Source: Pseudomonas vancouverensis
GTDB taxonomy: Bacteria; Pseudomonadota; Gammaproteobacteria; Pseudomonadales; Pseudomonadaceae
Length of the DNA stretch: 64,000 nt
Reading direction: 5' to 3'
Assembly: GCF_004348895.1 (NCBI RefSeq)
Contig: NZ_RRZK01000005.1
Coordinates: forward strand, 49,987-113,986
Positions 34,236 through 44,452 of this stretch are shown piece by piece (within the stretch, counting starts at the first letter, position 1; every line of letters starts with the position of its first letter). A program made the position numbers and the translations under genes. Under the pieces are notes generated by a model. It did not search any database. It saw nothing but the letters and a program-made list of their open reading frames with translations, and was not told the DNA's origin.

Positions 34236-35207
34236 TCAAAGTCGATCGCGGGCGATACCACTGCGGATTCGCAGGATGTCAGCCAACACCGCCAAGGCGA
34301 TTTCCGCCGGCGTCTTGCTGCCCAGGTTCAGACCGATCGGTGCGTGAATCCGCCCCAGCTCGACATCCCCCAGACCGCCGATGCGCCGCAGCCGCTCGAA
34401 GCGTTTCTGCGAGGTTTGCATCGAGCCCATCACACCGATGTAAAACGCCTCGGTGCGCACGGCCTCCATCATCGCCAGATCATCGATACGCGGGTCGTGC
34501 GTCAACGCCACCACCGCCGTATCGCTGTGGCAACCGCCATCGGCAATGAACACCGACGGCAACTGGCGGCGAATCTCGACGCCCTCCAGCACAACGCCTT
34601 CGAGTACTTCATCCCGCGGATCGCAGAGAATCACCTCGAAACCCAGGCCCACGGCAAACTCGGCACAGGCCTGCGCGACACTGGAGTAACCGGCCAGCAA
34701 CAAACGCTGGGCCGCGCCGACACGCACGCGAACCCGATCAATTTCACGCTCGATGCGCACACCCTGTTCACGATCATCCAACAAGGTGCGCGCACCACTG
34801 GCCAGATCGACCTCGCGGATCAGCCGGCGTCGCCCCATCAGGGCGGACTCCAGTTCGCGCAGGTGCGCCTGTACGTCGCAATCGGCGTCGAGCTTCTCCA
34901 CCAGCACGTCGAGCACGCCACCACAGGGCAGGCTGACTCGAGAGCGCGGATCGTCACCTTCGCCGTAACGCACCACGTTGACGGCATCGAGAAACGCACC
35001 TTCGGCGACCCGCTCGAGAAAATCCTCCTCGACGCAACCGCCGGACAGCGAGCCGATCCAGTGCCCTTCAGTGTTGACTGCCAACAGCGAACCCGGCGCA
35101 CGCGGCGCCGAGCCATAAGTGGCCAGCACCGTGCATAGCCAGATGCGCTGCCCCGCCGTCGACCACTCAAGGGCCCGACGCACCACTTGCAGATCGAGAT
35201 GCTGCAT
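34236..35207 (-). CDS. XdhC/CoxI-family molybdenum cofactor chaperone
   Basis: This 323-residue protein has the N-terminal XdhC/CoxI part (GSAPRAPGSLLAVNTEGHWI, then SGGCVEEDFLERV) and a C-terminal Rossmann-like domain (LLLAGYSSVAQACAEFAVGL ... YIGVMGSMQTSQKR). XdhC binds, protects and sulphurates the molybdopterin cofactor before insertion into xanthine-oxidase-type enzymes. The ATG lies one base behind the stop of the cytochrome gene, so it is in the operon with its client enzyme. Confidence 0.93.
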   Translation of the reverse strand: MQHLDLQVVRRALEWSTAGQRIWLCTVLATYGSAPRAPGSLLAVNTEGHWIGSLSGGCVEEDFLERVAEGAFLDAVNVVRYGEGDDPRSRVSLPCGGVLDVLVEKLDADCDVQAHLRELESALMGRRRLIREVDLASGARTLLDDREQGVRIEREIDRVRVRVGAAQRLLLAGYSSVAQACAEFAVGLGFEVILCDPRDEVLEGVVLEGVEIRRQLPSVFIADGGCHSDTAVVALTHDPRIDDLAMMEAVRTEAFYIGVMGSMQTSQKRFERLRRIGGLGDVELGRIHAPIGLNLGSKTPAEIALAVLADILRIRSGIARDRL

Positions 35208-35208
35208 G

Positions 35209-36444
35209 TCAGTGAGCCTTGTGCTCGAGCGGCGGCGCATCAGCCCGCAACTTCTGCACGTCGTTCACTGCCAGGTCACCCGACTGACCACCCCAACCCT
35301 GACGCAGGTAGTTCAACAGATCCGCGAGTTGGTCGTTGCTGAGCTTCTCGGCGAAACCGGGCATCGGTTGCATGTGCTCGAAGCCGGAGAATTTCTGCTC
35401 GCCGATACCGTCGTCGATCACCCGCACCAGGTTGCGTGGATCTTCCAGGCGCAAGGTCGTGTTGCCGCGCATGGCCACGGCAATGTGCGGTTTGCCTTCA
35501 CCACCAGGGGCATGGCAGCCGGCACAGACATTTAAATATTCCTGACGGCCACGCTGGGCGCTCGGGCTGAGCTTGTCCAGAGACACCTCGGTGAGCACTT
35601 TCGCCGCCGGTGGCTGATCGCCCAGCAGGAAGGTGGCCATCGCGGCGAGATCCGGATCGTTGAGGCCCTGGGTGCTGTTGTGGAACACCGGGAACATCTC
35701 ATTGAACATCGTGCCCTGGGCACTCATGCCGTGCTTGAGGAACGAACTCAGGTCCTGGTGATTCCAGCCGCGAGCCGCCAGATCGGTGGCCAGCAGGCTC
35801 GGTGCCAGATAGCCGTTGAGCAGGCCACCGGTCAGGCGCTTGTCCTGCTGCATCGCACCGGACAGGTTACGCGGGGTATGGCATTCGCCGCAGTGACCAA
35901 GCACGTCGACCATGTACTGACCACGCTTCCAGTCCGCGCTTTTGCCTTCAGCCGACTCCAGCTTCACATCCTTGCCGTACAACATGTTCCAGCCCATCAG
36001 ACCCAGACGCACGTTGAACGGAAAGCTCAGGCTGGTCACCGGAGCAGCGCGCTCGATCGGCTCGATGGTCTTGAGGTACGCGTGAATGGCGTCGGAGTCC
36101 TCGCGCGGCATCAGGTGATACGAGGTGTACGGCATGGCCGGATACAGGTTCGCCCCATCGCGACGCTTGCCTTCAGTCAGCGCAGCGAAGAACTCGTCAT
36201 CGCTGTACTGACCGATACCGTGTTCCTTGCTCGGTGTGATGTTGGTGCCGTAGATGGTGCCGAACGGCGACACGATCGGCAGGCCACCAGCGAACGGCGC
36301 GCCACCCGGCGCGGTGTGGCAGGCCATGCAGTCGGCGGCGCGAGCCAGGTATTGGCCACGCTTGACCTGATCATCGGCGTGAGCCATCAACACAGGCGCA
36401 GCCAGACCGACCGCCAGCGCTAGGCGGGTAAGTAGATGCTTCAT
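35209..36444 (-). CDS. Tri-haem cytochrome c subunit of molybdenum hydroxylase
   Basis: This 411-residue periplasmic cytochrome has a signal peptide (to about residue 23, VLMAHA) and three CxxCH haem sites: CMACH near residue 39, CGECH near the middle and CAGCH near residue 310. Such subunits pass electrons from the molybdopterin and 2Fe-2S subunits to the respiratory chain. GGAGG precedes ATG 36444, which rules out the longer upstream frame. Confidence 0.93.
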   Translation of the reverse strand: MKHLLTRLALAVGLAAPVLMAHADDQVKRGQYLARAADCMACHTAPGGAPFAGGLPIVSPFGTIYGTNITPSKEHGIGQYSDDEFFAALTEGKRRDGANLYPAMPYTSYHLMPREDSDAIHAYLKTIEPIERAAPVTSLSFPFNVRLGLMGWNMLYGKDVKLESAEGKSADWKRGQYMVDVLGHCGECHTPRNLSGAMQQDKRLTGGLLNGYLAPSLLATDLAARGWNHQDLSSFLKHGMSAQGTMFNEMFPVFHNSTQGLNDPDLAAMATFLLGDQPPAAKVLTEVSLDKLSPSAQRGRQEYLNVCAGCHAPGGEGKPHIAVAMRGNTTLRLEDPRNLVRVIDDGIGEQKFSGFEHMQPMPGFAEKLSNDQLADLLNYLRQGWGGQSGDLAVNDVQKLRADAPPLEHKAH

Positions 36445-36446
36445 GC

Positions 36447-36986
36447 TTAGCCCTCCTTGACCAGGCCGAGATCGGTCAGCACGTTGCGGGTGGCGCTGTA
36501 GTAGCGCACGTAACCGGTGCAACGGCAGATGTGATGACCCAGGCTGTCCTCGATCACTTGTTCCAGCTGACTCTTGACGATGGGCTGACGCTGCAGCTTT
36601 TCCACCAGCACGGTCGCTGCGTTGACGAAACCCGGAGCGCAGTAGCTGCACTGGAAGGCGAATTCGTCGACGAAACGCTGCTGGATCGGGTTCAGTTCGG
36701 TGACCTTGCCCTGCTCGTCGCGGGTTGCATGACCTTCGATGGTCCGCACCTTCTTGCCTTCGAAATAATGCGCGCCAGTGATGCAGGTGCGCACTTCTTC
36801 GCTGGTGCCGTCGGGGTTATCGACGATCACCACACAGGCGTGGCAGATGCCCTGGCCGCAGCCCAGACGCGAACCGGTGAGGTTCTTGTATTCGTGCAGG
36901 TAATCGATCATCGGCAGGTCATCAGGGATGTCCACCGGGCCGACGGATTGACCGTTGAGGGTCAGTTGAAGCGGACGGTTAGCCAT
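36447..36986 (-). CDS. 2Fe-2S subunit of molybdenum hydroxylase
   Basis: This 179-residue protein has an N-terminal plant-type [2Fe-2S] domain ('GCGQGICHACVVI' ... 'CITG') and a C-terminal [2Fe-2S]-binding helical domain ('QCSYCAPGFVNAA' ... 'HHICRCTGYVRYY'). All eight Cys are present. GGAGG stands before the ATG, which overlaps the end of the large subunit gene by eight bases. It resembles the alpha subunit of isoquinoline 1-oxidoreductase and related aldehyde oxidases. Confidence 0.95.
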   Translation of the reverse strand: MANRPLQLTLNGQSVGPVDIPDDLPMIDYLHEYKNLTGSRLGCGQGICHACVVIVDNPDGTSEEVRTCITGAHYFEGKKVRTIEGHATRDEQGKVTELNPIQQRFVDEFAFQCSYCAPGFVNAATVLVEKLQRQPIVKSQLEQVIEDSLGHHICRCTGYVRYYSATRNVLTDLGLVKEG

Positions 36987-39810
36987 TGAGGGCCTCCTTG
37001 ATGCGTGCAGAAGTGATAGGCAGGTCGCGAACACGTTTACCGATGGCATGGGCCACGGCGTTACCGATGGCGCCGACCACCGGAATCATCACCACTTCGG
37101 CGATGCCTTTGGACGGGTCGCTTGGCGACAACGGCGGCAGAATCTCGGCCGTCTGTTTCCACACGGCAACGTGGCGCGCCATCGGCAGGCGGTAGCGGTT
37201 GAAGTTCCAGTCGCCCTCACCCGGTCCGCCTTCGTACAACGGCATCTCTTCCATCAACGCATGGCCGATACCCATGGCGATACCGCCCTCGAGCTGGCCC
37301 TTGACCAGTTCCGGCACCAGCACTCGCCCGCACTCGACCCACGAGTGGTGATTGAGTACCGAGACTTCCGCCGAACCCTTGTTGACCTTCACTTCCACCA
37401 GCGTCGCAACAGGGCTGTAGTAGGTCACTGCCGCGTTGTTCAGCTGAGTCGCCGGATAGGCGATGTTCTGCCGGTCCAGCAGATGGAAACCGGCGCTGTT
37501 CATTTGCGCTTTCTTCGCATTCGGGGCGCCGTCACCATATTTGACCGCCAGGCCGTCGAGCGGCAGACGTTCACGCACGCCGTCGATGCTGTACTCGGCC
37601 TCGGCCCAACTCCAGCGGTTGAAACCGTGCACGGTAGCGCCTGTCACCAGGCCGCGTTCGTGGGCACGCTTGGCCAGCATTGCGAACGGCAAGGGTTCCA
37701 TGCCGTTGGCGGTGAGCTTGCCGTCGACCCAGAAGGCATCTTCACGACGCACGACGTAGGGGTTGGCCTGGCCGCCAAACGGGCCTTGTCGCCAGATCTC
37801 CATCGCCGCCGGCCACAAGCCGTGGTTGAACAGCACACGCGCCGCTTCACGGGTGGCGTGACTGAAGTAGTAGGCGGAGTTGGTTGCCGACGACGCCGAA
37901 GCGAGTTTGCCGACCCAGCGCGGGTTACGCAGCAGGCTGTCCTGCTCGGCCTGGCTCATGATGTAAGGGTTGCCGCTGGTGGTCAGCTGCATTTCCTTCC
38001 AGTCGGTTTCGCCGGTCTTCACTTCGTGTGCAGGCAAGCCGAGGAAGTCAGCGACGACCATCGCTTGCGAAGTGGACATGCCGGTACCGATTTCAATACC
38101 GATGTGACGCAGGTTGATGCGACCTTCGGCGGTGAATTCGATGCTGGCCATCGGCGCTTCGGAACCTGTACCGAAGTCTTTCTGGCAAATGGCAAAACCG
38201 ATGCCGTACCAGTTGTCCGGGTCAGCCGCTTCGCGTTGCTGCTTGATCGCCTCGCGATTTTTCCAGGTGTCGTGGACCGAAGCTTTGTCGAGGATTTCGT
38301 GCAGACGCAACGCACCCGCCGGAATCGCACCCTGGGTGTTTTTCATGCCCGAGCGCAGCGCGTTCTTGCGGCGCAACTCGATGGCATCGACGCCCAGGCG
38401 ACCGGCAATTTCGTCGACCATCATTTCGGTCGAGGCCATGCTCTGCAAAGTGCCGTAGCCACGCATCGACCCGGCTTCAACGCCGCGAGAGTGATAAGCG
38501 GTGACCTGCAGATCGTTCTGCGGCATGTAATAGATCGACTGTGCAGCGGTGGCGCCAACGGCTGCCACAGACGGGCTGTAGTTGATCCGTCCACCACCGT
38601 CGACGCTCATGTCGGCACGGAAAATCTTGAAGCTGTGGTCGTTCTTGTCCACGGCCAACTGGTAACGAATGTCGAACGGGTGACGCTTGATACCGCTCTG
38701 GAACTGCTCGTAACGGTCGTTCGCCAGACGCACGGGAACGCCTGCGCCATACAGCGCGGCCAGGGCTGCGTAGTAGACGAAAATGTTGTGGTCCTTGGAA
38801 CCGTAACCCACGGTGTAACCCGGGTGCATGTTCAGGTTGGCCAGGCCGAAGCGCGACGGCGCGATCATTTTCGCGGTCTCGGTCGCCGCTTCCAGCGGGC
38901 ACTGGGTGGCAACCACGAAGTGCAGGGTCTTGGTTTTCGGGTCGTACCAGCCGTTGCCGTTGTCCGGTTCCATGGCGGCAGGCTCGATCGATGGCGTCTT
39001 GTAGCGCTCATCGAACACCAGCCAGTTGTCCGGTGGCGATTCGACCTGTTGTTTCATGCGCTCGGCGTAGAACAGGCCGCGCTCGGTCAGGTTACCGTGC
39101 AGGTTCGGCTGAGAATTCCACACCGGGCGACGGTTTTTCAGCATCGGAAAGAGGATCGAATCCTTGAGGCTGGCGAATTCGTCTTCGTCGGCCGAGGTCG
39201 GGCCGCCCACGCGCACGTAGCGGAAGCTGCCATAGGGGTCGCCTTCGTAGTACGGCACTTGCGCACCGTAACGAATCGCCTTGTCATTGAATTTCAGCTT
39301 GTTCTTGGCCTGACGGAAACGCTCGAAGTCGTTCCAGATCAGAATGGCTACCGGGTGGCCGATGAACATCGGCACTTTGCCTTCAGGCAGCAATGGGTCC
39401 GGAGCGTGTTCTTCCGGGAAAACGATGCCGTCCTTTTCCAGGTCAGCCGCAGTGACGATGCGGTCAGGCTGCAGCTCTGCGCCGAGCCACGCCAGGTCGA
39501 TGCCGGCAAAGATACGGTCGGCCTTGATGGTCTTGAGCAGCATGGCGTGGCCCTGTTGCTCAGGCCAGCCCGGCATGTCCTTGGAGCGGATGTCGCGGGC
39601 AAACACTTTGCTGCCGCAGACCTTGGACAGAGCATCGTTACGGGCGCGCGCCTTGCCGTTGTTGCCGAGCCACTGCTCGGACGGCACGGTGACGCTGTTT
39701 TCCATCAAGGCTGCCAGCGCCTGGCTGCTCAACGGCGCAAGCGTCACGCTCACGCCCGCTACCAGCCCGCCCTGAAGGAACGAGCGCCGGGAAATATCAC
39801 GGTTGGACAT
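36979..39810 (-). CDS. Molybdopterin-binding subunit of periplasmic hydroxylase/aldehyde oxidase
   Basis: This 943-residue member of the xanthine dehydrogenase family begins with a Tat signal (SRRSFLQGGLVAGVSVTLAP), so the folded complex is exported. The protein shows the MoCO-binding pattern of the IorB/AldH group, with 'MRGYGTLQSMASTEMMVDEI', and the catalytic Glu in 'GIAEVVMIPVVGAIGNAV' near the C-terminus. With the 2Fe-2S and cytochrome subunits it forms an aldehyde- or N-heterocycle-oxidising complex. The substrate cannot be read from the sequence. Confidence 0.93.
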   Translation of the reverse strand: MSNRDISRRSFLQGGLVAGVSVTLAPLSSQALAALMENSVTVPSEQWLGNNGKARARNDALSKVCGSKVFARDIRSKDMPGWPEQQGHAMLLKTIKADRIFAGIDLAWLGAELQPDRIVTAADLEKDGIVFPEEHAPDPLLPEGKVPMFIGHPVAILIWNDFERFRQAKNKLKFNDKAIRYGAQVPYYEGDPYGSFRYVRVGGPTSADEDEFASLKDSILFPMLKNRRPVWNSQPNLHGNLTERGLFYAERMKQQVESPPDNWLVFDERYKTPSIEPAAMEPDNGNGWYDPKTKTLHFVVATQCPLEAATETAKMIAPSRFGLANLNMHPGYTVGYGSKDHNIFVYYAALAALYGAGVPVRLANDRYEQFQSGIKRHPFDIRYQLAVDKNDHSFKIFRADMSVDGGGRINYSPSVAAVGATAAQSIYYMPQNDLQVTAYHSRGVEAGSMRGYGTLQSMASTEMMVDEIAGRLGVDAIELRRKNALRSGMKNTQGAIPAGALRLHEILDKASVHDTWKNREAIKQQREAADPDNWYGIGFAICQKDFGTGSEAPMASIEFTAEGRINLRHIGIEIGTGMSTSQAMVVADFLGLPAHEVKTGETDWKEMQLTTSGNPYIMSQAEQDSLLRNPRWVGKLASASSATNSAYYFSHATREAARVLFNHGLWPAAMEIWRQGPFGGQANPYVVRREDAFWVDGKLTANGMEPLPFAMLAKRAHERGLVTGATVHGFNRWSWAEAEYSIDGVRERLPLDGLAVKYGDGAPNAKKAQMNSAGFHLLDRQNIAYPATQLNNAAVTYYSPVATLVEVKVNKGSAEVSVLNHHSWVECGRVLVPELVKGQLEGGIAMGIGHALMEEMPLYEGGPGEGDWNFNRYRLPMARHVAVWKQTAEILPPLSPSDPSKGIAEVVMIPVVGAIGNAVAHAIGKRVRDLPITSARIKEALNG

Positions 39811-40170
39811 GGATCATCCTCTGGGCGGTAATGGGATCCGCCCTTCTGGTTATGTACTGGAAATCTCGAGTCTTGCAGAAGCCCTCCTCGACGATACGAA
39901 GGGCTGAAATGACAGTGCAAAGCTGACCGAAAGGTTAAGTTTATAGACTTATGCGCTCGCGGCAAACAACCAGTAACAAAAAACTGACTGCAGACTCAAA
40001 AAAACTGCGACTTTTTGGCACAGCCCAAGGAAAAGCGTAGCGGCTATCCAGCACAACGCCCGCCAGCTTCAAGGGACGCCAGCAAAAACCAGGAGGACCC
40101 ACTCGGCGATAGCCTGACAACAAGGCCTGAAGGGAAAGATGAGGGAAGAGAAAACTCAAATGGCAGAAAC
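39811..40170. other. Intergenic region between molybdenum operon and tRNA terminator
   Basis: This holds the promoter region of the molybdenum-hydroxylase operon (minus strand). No credible gene is visible. An open frame across 40015-40359 is only the antisense of the tRNA-Asp gene. Confidence 0.6.
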
Positions 40171-40197
40171 AAAAAACCCCGGTCTTTCGACCAGGGT
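40171..40197 (-). terminator. Terminator of the tRNA operon
   Basis: ACCCCGGTC and GACCAGGGT pair with one A-C mismatch around TTTC (40176-40184, 40189-40197), followed on the minus strand by a run of T. It lies 74 bases behind the last tRNA-Asp. Confidence 0.88.
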
Positions 40198-40270
40198 CTT
40201 TGCTATCGACTCGAAGTAACCAGTGGTTTCTTCGTAGCACCAAGGCGTTCAGTAGGCCTCGTTGCAGATA

Positions 40271-40347
40271 TGGCGCAGCGGACGGGACTCGAACCCGCGA
40301 CCCCCGGCGTGACAGGCCGGTATTCTAACCGACTGAACTACCGCTGC
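40271..40347 (-). tRNA. tRNA-Asp (anticodon GTC), copy 2
   Basis: This 77-base cloverleaf with encoded CCA has acceptor GCAGCGG/CCGCTGC and anticodon loop CTGTCAC (GTC). It is identical to the copy at 40442-40518, 94 bases upstream in the same operon. Confidence 0.97.
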
Positions 40348-40441
40348 GTATCGCTTTGAGCTTGCGCTCAAGTAACTCGTATTGATTGAAAGCTTCGGTG
40401 CTTTTCAATCGCGAACCAGACAGAGCCTGACTCGTTAAATA

Positions 40442-40518
40442 TGGCGCAGCGGACGGGACTCGAACCCGCGACCCCCGGCGTGACAGGCCGGTATTCTAAC
40501 CGACTGAACTACCGCTGC
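40442..40518 (-). tRNA. tRNA-Asp (anticodon GTC), copy 1
   Basis: This is identical over 77 bases to the tRNA at 40271-40347. It is the middle gene of the operon Val(TAC)-Asp-Asp. Confidence 0.97.
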
Positions 40519-40573
40519 GCGTCGGTGGAGGCACTTTCAGCCTACCTCTTGCTTTCGCAAGTACCTCGGGGAG

Positions 40574-40649
40574 TGGTGGGTGATGACGGGATCGAACCGC
40601 CGACATTCTGCTTGTAAGGCAGACGCTCTCCCAGCTGAGCTAATCACCC
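40574..40649 (-). tRNA. tRNA-Val (anticodon TAC)
   Basis: This 76-base cloverleaf with encoded CCA has acceptor GGGTGAT/ATCACCC and anticodon arm CTGCC-TTACAAG (TAC). First tRNA of the operon. Confidence 0.97.
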
Positions 40650-40735
40650 GTTTGCATCTCCGAGGCCGCGAAATTTACGCAGGTACCGAAGCTAAGTCAA
40701 TACCCTGCTTGAAGTTTTTTTCAAAAACAGTTTTT

Positions 40736-40837
40736 AGCGGCAAGCTTCAAGCTGCAAGAGAAGAGCGGGACTGCGCTAGCAGACGCGGCACGGACCTGCT
40801 TTAACTTGCCGCGTGAAGCGTGAAGCTTGAAGCTGCC
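40736..40837. repeat. Pseudomonas intergenic repeat (GCTTGAAGCT type)
   Basis: Left arm AAGCTTCAAGCTGCAAG (40742-40758) and right arm GAAGCTTGAAGCTGCC near 40822-40837 are inverted, imperfect copies, with a further GCGTGAAGC unit between. Similar AAGCTTGAAGCTG repeats are common between Pseudomonas genes. Confidence 0.55.
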
Positions 40838-40839
40838 CT

Positions 40840-41616
40840 TCACTGCTCATAAACCATCTTCTTGGTCATGCCGCCATCGACCACAAACTCCTGACCGGTG
40901 ACAAAACCGGCATTCCTCGACAGCAACCAGGCCACCATCGCCGCCACATCCTCGACCGTCCCTACCCTGCCCGCCGGATGCTGGGCATGATCGGCTTCCG
41001 ACAGCGGCTCGGCGCGGCGTACCGCCGGGTCACGCGCATCGATCCAGCCAGGACTGACGGCATTGACGCGAATCTCCGGCCCGAGACTGATGGCCAACGC
41101 GTGAGTCAAGGCCAACAGGCCGCCCTTGCTCGCCGCGTAAGCTTCCGAATCAGGCTCCGACTGCGCAGCGCGGGTCGATGCCAGGTTGACGATCGCCCCA
41201 CTGTGCGCACGCAGGTACGGCGCGCAGTGCTTGGCCAGCAACATCGGCCCACTCAGATTCACCGCCAGCACCCGGTTCCAGTACGCCAAATCGAGACTTT
41301 CCAGGGTGATGTTATGCGGATCGGCCACCGCCGCATTGCACACCAGCGCGTCAAGACGACCGAACTGGCCAAGCACCTCGGCGACACCCAGCGCCACCTG
41401 CCCCTCATTCGAAACGTCCATGGCAATGAACCAGGCGTTGTCGCCCAGTACTTTCGCCACTTTCGACCCACGATCCCGATCCAGGTCTGTCAGCACGACC
41501 TGCCAGCCTTCGCTGACCAGCCAGGCTGCGATCCCCAGACCAATACCTCGCGCAGCGCCAGTAACCAGCGCTACGCGACCATTGGAGCCCGCAGACGGCG
41601 TCGACAACTCGATCAC
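40840..41616 (-). CDS. Short-chain dehydrogenase/reductase
   Basis: This 258-residue classical SDR has the NAD(P)-binding '[16 protein letters not shown]' near residue 19, 'NAA' motif ([12 protein letters not shown]), the catalytic Ser (NLASTRAA) and 'YAASK' with Tyr and Lys, and a final '[14 protein letters not shown]'. The Asp after beta-2 (LTDLDRD) suggests NAD preference. It starts with GTG overlapping the metZ stop by four bases, so it is co-translated. The substrate is unknown. Confidence 0.92.
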   Translation of the reverse strand: MIELSTPSAGSNGRVALVTGAARGIGLGIAAWLVSEGWQVVLTDLDRDRGSKVAKVLGDNAWFIAMDVSNEGQVALGVAEVLGQFGRLDALVCNAAVADPHNITLESLDLAYWNRVLAVNLSGPMLLAKHCAPYLRAHSGAIVNLASTRAAQSEPDSEAYAASKGGLLALTHALAISLGPEIRVNAVSPGWIDARDPAVRRAEPLSEADHAQHPAGRVGTVEDVAAMVAWLLSRNAGFVTGQEFVVDGGMTKKMVYEQ

Positions 41617-42824
41617 AACGCAGCCAGGCCGCGCGCCAGATCGGCTTGCAGGTCGGCCACATCTTCCAGACCGACCGCAATGCGGATCAGGCTGTCACGA
41701 ATCCCCGCAGCCTCACGCTCTTGCGGCGCCAGACGGCCGTGGGAGGTGGTGCTCGGATGGGTGATGGTGGTCTTGCTGTCGCCCAGGTTGGCGGTGATCG
41801 AAATCAAGCGAGTGGCATCGATGAAGCGCCAGGCGCCCTCTTTGCCGCCCTTGACTTCAAAGCTCACCACAGCACCAAAGCCCTTCTGCTGACGCTGGGC
41901 CAGATCGTGCTGCGGATGGCTCTTGAGACCGGCGTAATGGACTTTTTCGATGCCATCCTGCTGTTCCAGCCACTCGGCCAGTTGCTGGGCATTGGCGCAA
42001 TGGGCCTTCATGCGCAGGTTAAGGGTTTCCAGACCCTTGAGGAAGATCCAGGCGTTGAACGGACTCAGGGTCGGCCCGGCGGTACGCAGGAAACCCACCA
42101 CTTCCTTCATCTGCTCGCCACGACCGGCCACCACACCGCCCATGCAACGACCCTGGCCGTCGATGAACTTGGTCGCCGAATGCACGACAATGTCCGCGCC
42201 CATCTTCAGCGGCTGCTGCAAGGCCGGCGTGCAGAAGCAGTTGTCGACCACCAGCATCGCGCCTTTGGCATGGGCGATTTCCGCCAACGCAGTGATATCC
42301 ACCAACTCGGCCAGCGGATTGGACGGCGACTCGACGAACAACAGCTTGGTATTGGCCTTGATCGCCGCATCCCAGGCAGACAGATCCGCCAGCGGCACGT
42401 AATCCACTTCGATACCGAAGCGCTTGAAATACTTCTCGAACAGGCTGATGGTCGAGCCGAAAACGCTGCGCGACACCAACACATGATCGCCTGCGCTGCA
42501 CAGGCTCATCACCACGGCCATGATTGCCGCCATGCCAGTCGCGGTCGCGACCGCCTGCTCAGCCCCTTCCAGCGCAGCAATACGCTCCTCGAAGGCGCGC
42601 ACGGTCGGGTTGGTGTAGCGCGAGTAGACGTTACCCGGCACTTCCCCGGCAAAACGCGCGGCCGCATCGGCGGCCGTACGGAACACGTAGCTGGAAGTGA
42701 AGAACATCGGATCACCGTGTTCGCCTTCCGGCGTACGGTGCTGACCGGCGCGGACGGCCAGGGTATCGAACGCTACGCCTTCAAGGTCGCTGTCCAGCCG
42801 ACCGGCATCCCATTCCTGACTCAT
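41613..42824 (-). CDS. metZ: O-succinylhomoserine sulfhydrylase
   Basis: This 403-residue PLP enzyme of the Cys/Met metabolism family makes homocysteine from O-succinylhomoserine and sulphide, the direct route used in Pseudomonas. '[20 protein letters not shown]' near the N-terminus and '[18 protein letters not shown]' with the PLP Lys are clear. ATG 42824 has AAGGAG seven bases upstream. It lies behind purF, separated from it by a terminator. Confidence 0.97.
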   Translation of the reverse strand: MSQEWDAGRLDSDLEGVAFDTLAVRAGQHRTPEGEHGDPMFFTSSYVFRTAADAAARFAGEVPGNVYSRYTNPTVRAFEERIAALEGAEQAVATATGMAAIMAVVMSLCSAGDHVLVSRSVFGSTISLFEKYFKRFGIEVDYVPLADLSAWDAAIKANTKLLFVESPSNPLAELVDITALAEIAHAKGAMLVVDNCFCTPALQQPLKMGADIVVHSATKFIDGQGRCMGGVVAGRGEQMKEVVGFLRTAGPTLSPFNAWIFLKGLETLNLRMKAHCANAQQLAEWLEQQDGIEKVHYAGLKSHPQHDLAQRQQKGFGAVVSFEVKGGKEGAWRFIDATRLISITANLGDSKTTITHPSTTSHGRLAPQEREAAGIRDSLIRIAVGLEDVADLQADLARGLAAL

Positions 42825-42878
42825 GCTCACACTCCTTGCCCTGCTCTTGATAAATAAAAGTCGTTTGATAGATACAAA

Positions 42879-42899
42879 ACCGGCCCCTGGGGGGCCGGT
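42879..42899 (-). terminator. Terminator after purF
   Basis: A perfect 9-bp stem ACCGGCCCC/GGGGCCGGT with a three-base loop, followed on the minus strand by TTTTG. It ends the purF transcript and separates metZ. Confidence 0.88.
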
Positions 42900-42905
42900 A
42901 GAAAC

Positions 42906-44411
42906 TCAGTTGTTGTACAGATCAATGATCGCGCTGACTGCCTGCGTCTTGACCTTGGAGGCATCGTTGCGCGCCTGTTCGATCTTGTTCAGGTAAGCCT
43001 CGTCGACGTCACCGGTGACGTACTGGCCGTCGAACACCGCACAATCAAATTTCTCGATCTTGATCTTGCCGCCACCGACCGCTTCGATCAAGTCAGGCAA
43101 GTCCTGATAGATCAACCAGTCGGCACCGATCAGGTCAGCCACATCCTGAGTGGAACGGTTGTGGGCGATCAGTTCGTGAGCGCTCGGCATGTCGATGCCA
43201 TAGACGTTCGGGTAACGAACCGCTGGCGCCGCCGAGCAGAAGTAAACATTCTTCGCGCCGGCTTCGCGAGCCATCTGAATGATCTGCTTGCAGGTGGTGC
43301 CGCGAACGATCGAGTCGTCCACCAACATCACGTTCTTGCCGCGGAATTCCAGCTCGATGGCGTTGAGCTTCTGGCGTACGGATTTTTTCCGTGCAGCCTG
43401 GCCCGGCATGATGAAGGTCCGGCCGATGTAACGGTTCTTGACGAAACCTTCGCGGAATTTCACGCCCAGGTGGTTCGCCAACTCCAGCGCGGCGGTGCGG
43501 CTGGTGTCCGGGATCGGGATGACCACGTCGATGTCGTGATCCGGACGCTCGCGCAGGATCTTCTCGGCGAGCTTCTCGCCCATGCGCAGACGCGCCTTGT
43601 ACACCGACACGCCATCGATGATCGAGTCCGGGCGCGCCAGGTACACGTGTTCGAAGATGCACGGGGTCAGGGAAGGATTAGTCGCGCACTGACGGGTGTA
43701 CAGCTTGCCCTCTTCAGTGATGTAGACCGCTTCGCCCGGTGCGAGGTCGCGAATCAGGGTGAAGCCGAGCACGTCCAGGGAAACGCTTTCCGAGGCGATC
43801 ATGTACTCGACGCCCTCGTCAGTGTGACGCTGGCCGAACACGATCGGACGAATGCCGTGCGGGTCACGGAAACCGACGATGCCGTAGCCGGTGATCATCG
43901 CCACGACGGCATAACCACCGACGCAACGATTGTGCACGTCGGTGACGGCCGCAAATACGTCCTCTTCGGTCGGCTGCAACTTGCCGCGCTGGGCCAGCTC
44001 GTGGGCGAACACGTTGAGCAGCACTTCCGAGTCGGAGCTGGTGTTGACGTGGCGCAGGTCGGATTCGTAAATCTCCTTGGCCAGCTGTTCAACGTTGGTC
44101 AGGTTGCCGTTATGCGCCAGGGTAATGCCATAAGGCGAGTTGACGTAAAACGGTTGAGCTTCGGCCGAAGTCGAGCTGCCCGCGGTTGGATAGCGCACAT
44201 GGCCAATGCCCATGTGACCGACCAGACGCTGCATGTGACGTTGCTGGAACACGTCACGCACCAGGCCATTGTCCTTGCGCAGGAACAACCGGCCATCGTG
44301 GCTGGTCACGATACCGGCAGCGTCCTGGCCGCGGTGCTGGAGGACGGTTAGCGCGTCATACAGCGCCTGATTGACGTTCGACTTACCGACGATACCGACG
44401 ATGCCACACAT
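42906..44411 (-). CDS. purF: Amidophosphoribosyltransferase
   Basis: This 501-residue enzyme makes phosphoribosylamine, the first step of purine synthesis. Catalytic Cys2 follows the start Met directly ([12 protein letters not shown]), which fixes the start at 44411. An N-terminal glutaminase domain is followed by the PRPP-binding '[18 protein letters not shown]' in the C-terminal half. It lies 41 bases after cvpA in the folC-dedD-cvpA-purF operon. Confidence 0.98.
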   Translation of the reverse strand: MCGIVGIVGKSNVNQALYDALTVLQHRGQDAAGIVTSHDGRLFLRKDNGLVRDVFQQRHMQRLVGHMGIGHVRYPTAGSSTSAEAQPFYVNSPYGITLAHNGNLTNVEQLAKEIYESDLRHVNTSSDSEVLLNVFAHELAQRGKLQPTEEDVFAAVTDVHNRCVGGYAVVAMITGYGIVGFRDPHGIRPIVFGQRHTDEGVEYMIASESVSLDVLGFTLIRDLAPGEAVYITEEGKLYTRQCATNPSLTPCIFEHVYLARPDSIIDGVSVYKARLRMGEKLAEKILRERPDHDIDVVIPIPDTSRTAALELANHLGVKFREGFVKNRYIGRTFIMPGQAARKKSVRQKLNAIELEFRGKNVMLVDDSIVRGTTCKQIIQMAREAGAKNVYFCSAAPAVRYPNVYGIDMPSAHELIAHNRSTQDVADLIGADWLIYQDLPDLIEAVGGGKIKIEKFDCAVFDGQYVTGDVDEAYLNKIEQARNDASKVKTQAVSAIIDLYNN

Positions 44412-44452
44412 GCGACGCAACCCCTACTTAATGGATCTGAACTGAACACATC

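Noticed and set aside
37048..39831. Very long open frame opposite the molybdopterin subunit gene
   Set aside because: It is a GC-rich antisense shadow; the minus-strand protein has clear family motifs and a Tat signal. The same applies to the long antisense frames at 14876-16750, 24582-26222, 53152-55314, 58046-59491 and 60590-62128.
40015..40359. Open frame ending in a TGLEPATPGVTGRYSN-like sequence
   Set aside because: It is the antisense translation of the tRNA-Asp gene, a common false gene call.
40580..40804. Open frame MMTGSNRRHSACKADALPAE...
   Set aside because: It is the antisense of tRNA-Val(TAC) running into a repeat.
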